64,000 bases of DNA from contig NC_134284.1 of assembly GCF_949628215.1 (NCBI RefSeq), positions 7,863,850-7,927,849 of the forward strand, written 5' to 3'. Below, in pieces: positions 62,304 to 64,000 of this stretch (position 1 is its first letter; every line of letters begins with the position of its first letter). Under the pieces are notes generated by a model. That model ran no database searches and was not told where the DNA came from. It saw nothing but the letters and a program-made list of their open reading frames with translations. A program made the position numbers and the translations under genes. Origin of the DNA: Phalacrocorax aristotelis (lineage: Eukaryota > Chordata > Aves > Suliformes > Phalacrocoracidae).

Positions 62304-64000
62304 GTAAGTAGCACCATTCTGGCACCTTTCCGAAAGCATGGCTGATAAGTTCATGGGGTCACCTATTTAAATCCTCAGTTATTAAGGTAAGCTTAGTACC
62401 ATTTAAAGTAAGGCAGGGGGAGCTTGCTTAGAGAGAGCTAAGTACCATTAACACCTAGATATGAAAAGTTATATTCACGGGAGAACTTTCAGGCTTAACT
62501 AATTATTACTTCAGGGTTTTACTTTTTTCTTTAAGTTTACAATAAAATAGATAGTGAAATGACTGCAGTGATAAGAACTGAATGTTACAGTCGTGTCTGC
62601 TAACCAAATGTTAGCAGTTACATCATTGTAAGATTGGGTTTGCGCTTTGATCTTTCTTCATGAAAGTCTAGGTGAGTTTTACTTTCTATATCAATGGAAA
62701 GAGAGAAAGGCCGAGGAGGAAGAAATTCAGGAAACCAGGTGTCGCCACACATACCATATTCTTTCCCCCCCCCCCCTTAACATAGCTGTATTTTCATGTG
62801 TATGATTCAAAGCGATTGAGTTTGTTTACCTTATTTAAGATTAGTACATATGAAGAACATAGAAAATTATCTTATTTTTTCTTGTAATTGTTCTCACTTC
62901 TTTACTGAAAAAAAACCCCAAAATGAAATAATTTTACATTCGTAAATATTTTAATGCTTGCTACATGCTGGAACTCTGCCTCATTTACTGAATTTACTTA
63001 AATGTTTATGCATGTATACTGTCCATCTTTCCTTCCTGAAATCCACAGAATGCTGTGGTCTTAATATAACACTCCCAAATTCACTTATATTATAAAAGAG
63101 CAATAATGAAATTTCAGTATGAAGGGACTCTTAAGGTCTCTGACTGCATAACTACATTGTTTGTATTCAGTTATTATAGTTAAGGATGAGACCTATGTGT
63201 GCCAGCGCATGAGCTTTGCTGAATTAGAGACTGTCCTGACCTATTCAGTAATCATACACAAATATGGCCCCATACATTTCCATATGGTTTGCTTTGAGTC
63301 TGCAGTTACCTGATTCTTTTTATCTTAGATTGTTTGGGGTACTGATGATTCTAAGTTCTGCCTGCCTCTAGTCATCATTTTCATGCTGAGAGGAATTTCC
63401 TGTAGCTATACACTTACAGTTATCACCAGTAGCCCATTTAATAGCTGAGAGAGGCTCCTGTGTATCCAGCAAGCTTCTGCATGCAGTGCTAGTCTGCATT
63501 GTTTAGCGAAGTTGCATTACATGCTCACAGTAACGTTTGCAGTGGATGCCATACAGTGTCTGAATGAATCCTGTAGAAATTAATCTTCTACATGGGTCTT
63601 GTCTGCACGAGGGTGTGAATATAAATATTTGGATAATAGCACAAATACTGGAAATAATATTGGAAAAGCTTATGTCTGATATGTCTCTCCTCAACATGTA
63701 CGACATATGCATCATGTACATAATTTTTCCATTCAGAAATGCACTTTTATACATCATACACTTCAGGAACAGTTTTTAAATGAAACATTTGACTTCTATA
63801 TACATATAAAATAATGCCCCCATTAAGGAAAAAGAGCTTTTTGTAAATTGAGAGGATAGATAAAATAGTTGAGAAGAAGTGAGATAGCCTCAACATTAAA
63901 TGTAAAGCAGAGGTGTAACAATGAAGAAGTGGGCTGTTCAGAATTGTATTTATTTTTGACAACAGCTTGAATAGCAGGCCCAAAAGAACAATATAAGATC
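62304..64000 (+). other. AP4S1: AP4S1 intron, presumed U12-type (partial)
   Basis: AT-rich sequence to the window edge, with a C run at 62765-62777. I searched for the final exon beginning IMFNLDK and did not find it, so the intron continues past the window. Confidence 0.7.

Noticed and set aside
1..64000. Search for tRNA, rRNA, snoRNA, miRNA, CRISPR, endogenous retrovirus or a novel multi-gene system
   Set aside because: By eye I found no cloverleaf, C/D-box pair, regularly spaced repeats, LTR pair or cluster of unknown genes. Small hairpin RNAs could be missed without folding software.

Overview
The window looks like vertebrate nuclear DNA, most likely from a bird. It is AT-rich, intron-dominated sequence with a single sharp CpG island. 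The only clear interspersed repeat is a 5'-truncated CR1 LINE fragment (about 42474-42898), the typical retroposon of birds and other sauropsids. Repeat density is very low and the two gene fragments are recognisably orthologous to vertebrate genes. There is no bacterial or viral gene content.

Two protein-coding genes lie head to head around the CpG island at about 47690-49370. On the minus strand is STRN3 (striatin-3), a scaffold of the STRIPAK phosphatase/kinase complex. Ten coding exons run from the start codon at 48676-48674 down to 1156 and together encode 475 in-frame codons: the low-complexity N-terminus, the caveolin-binding/coiled-coil segment, the calmodulin-binding region, the acidic linker and the 84-codon cassette (exons 8 and 9). 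The C-terminal WD40 propeller lies beyond the low-coordinate edge. Exon phases match at every junction.

On the plus strand is AP4S1, the sigma subunit of adaptor complex AP-4. The coding exons in the window are at 56255-56392 (coding part), 57828-57914, 58992-59060 and a 12-nt microexon at 62165-62176. They give 102 of an expected 144 or so codons; the rest lies beyond base 64000. A possible untranslated exon lies at 54281-54440. The microexon is followed by GTATCCTTTT, an exact match to the U12-type (minor spliceosome) donor consensus. A second, U2-like GTAAGT donor lies 127 nt downstream, after an uninterrupted reading frame. This is the most interesting feature of the window.

Layout: 1-1155 STRN3 intron 10 (partial); 1156-26998 STRN3 exons 10 to 2 with their introns, exons 3-6 being tightly clustered at 20.4-21.9 kb; 26999-48352 the 21-kb STRN3 intron 1 carrying the CR1 element; 47.7-49.4 kb the shared promoter island; 49.4-56.2 kb the AP4S1 5' region; 56.2-64 kb AP4S1 coding exons and introns. 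The two proteins work in different processes (STRIPAK signalling and trans-Golgi sorting). They are linked by a shared bidirectional promoter, an arrangement I recall as also present in mammals. I found no tRNA, rRNA, CRISPR or other RNA gene, and no novel multi-gene system.
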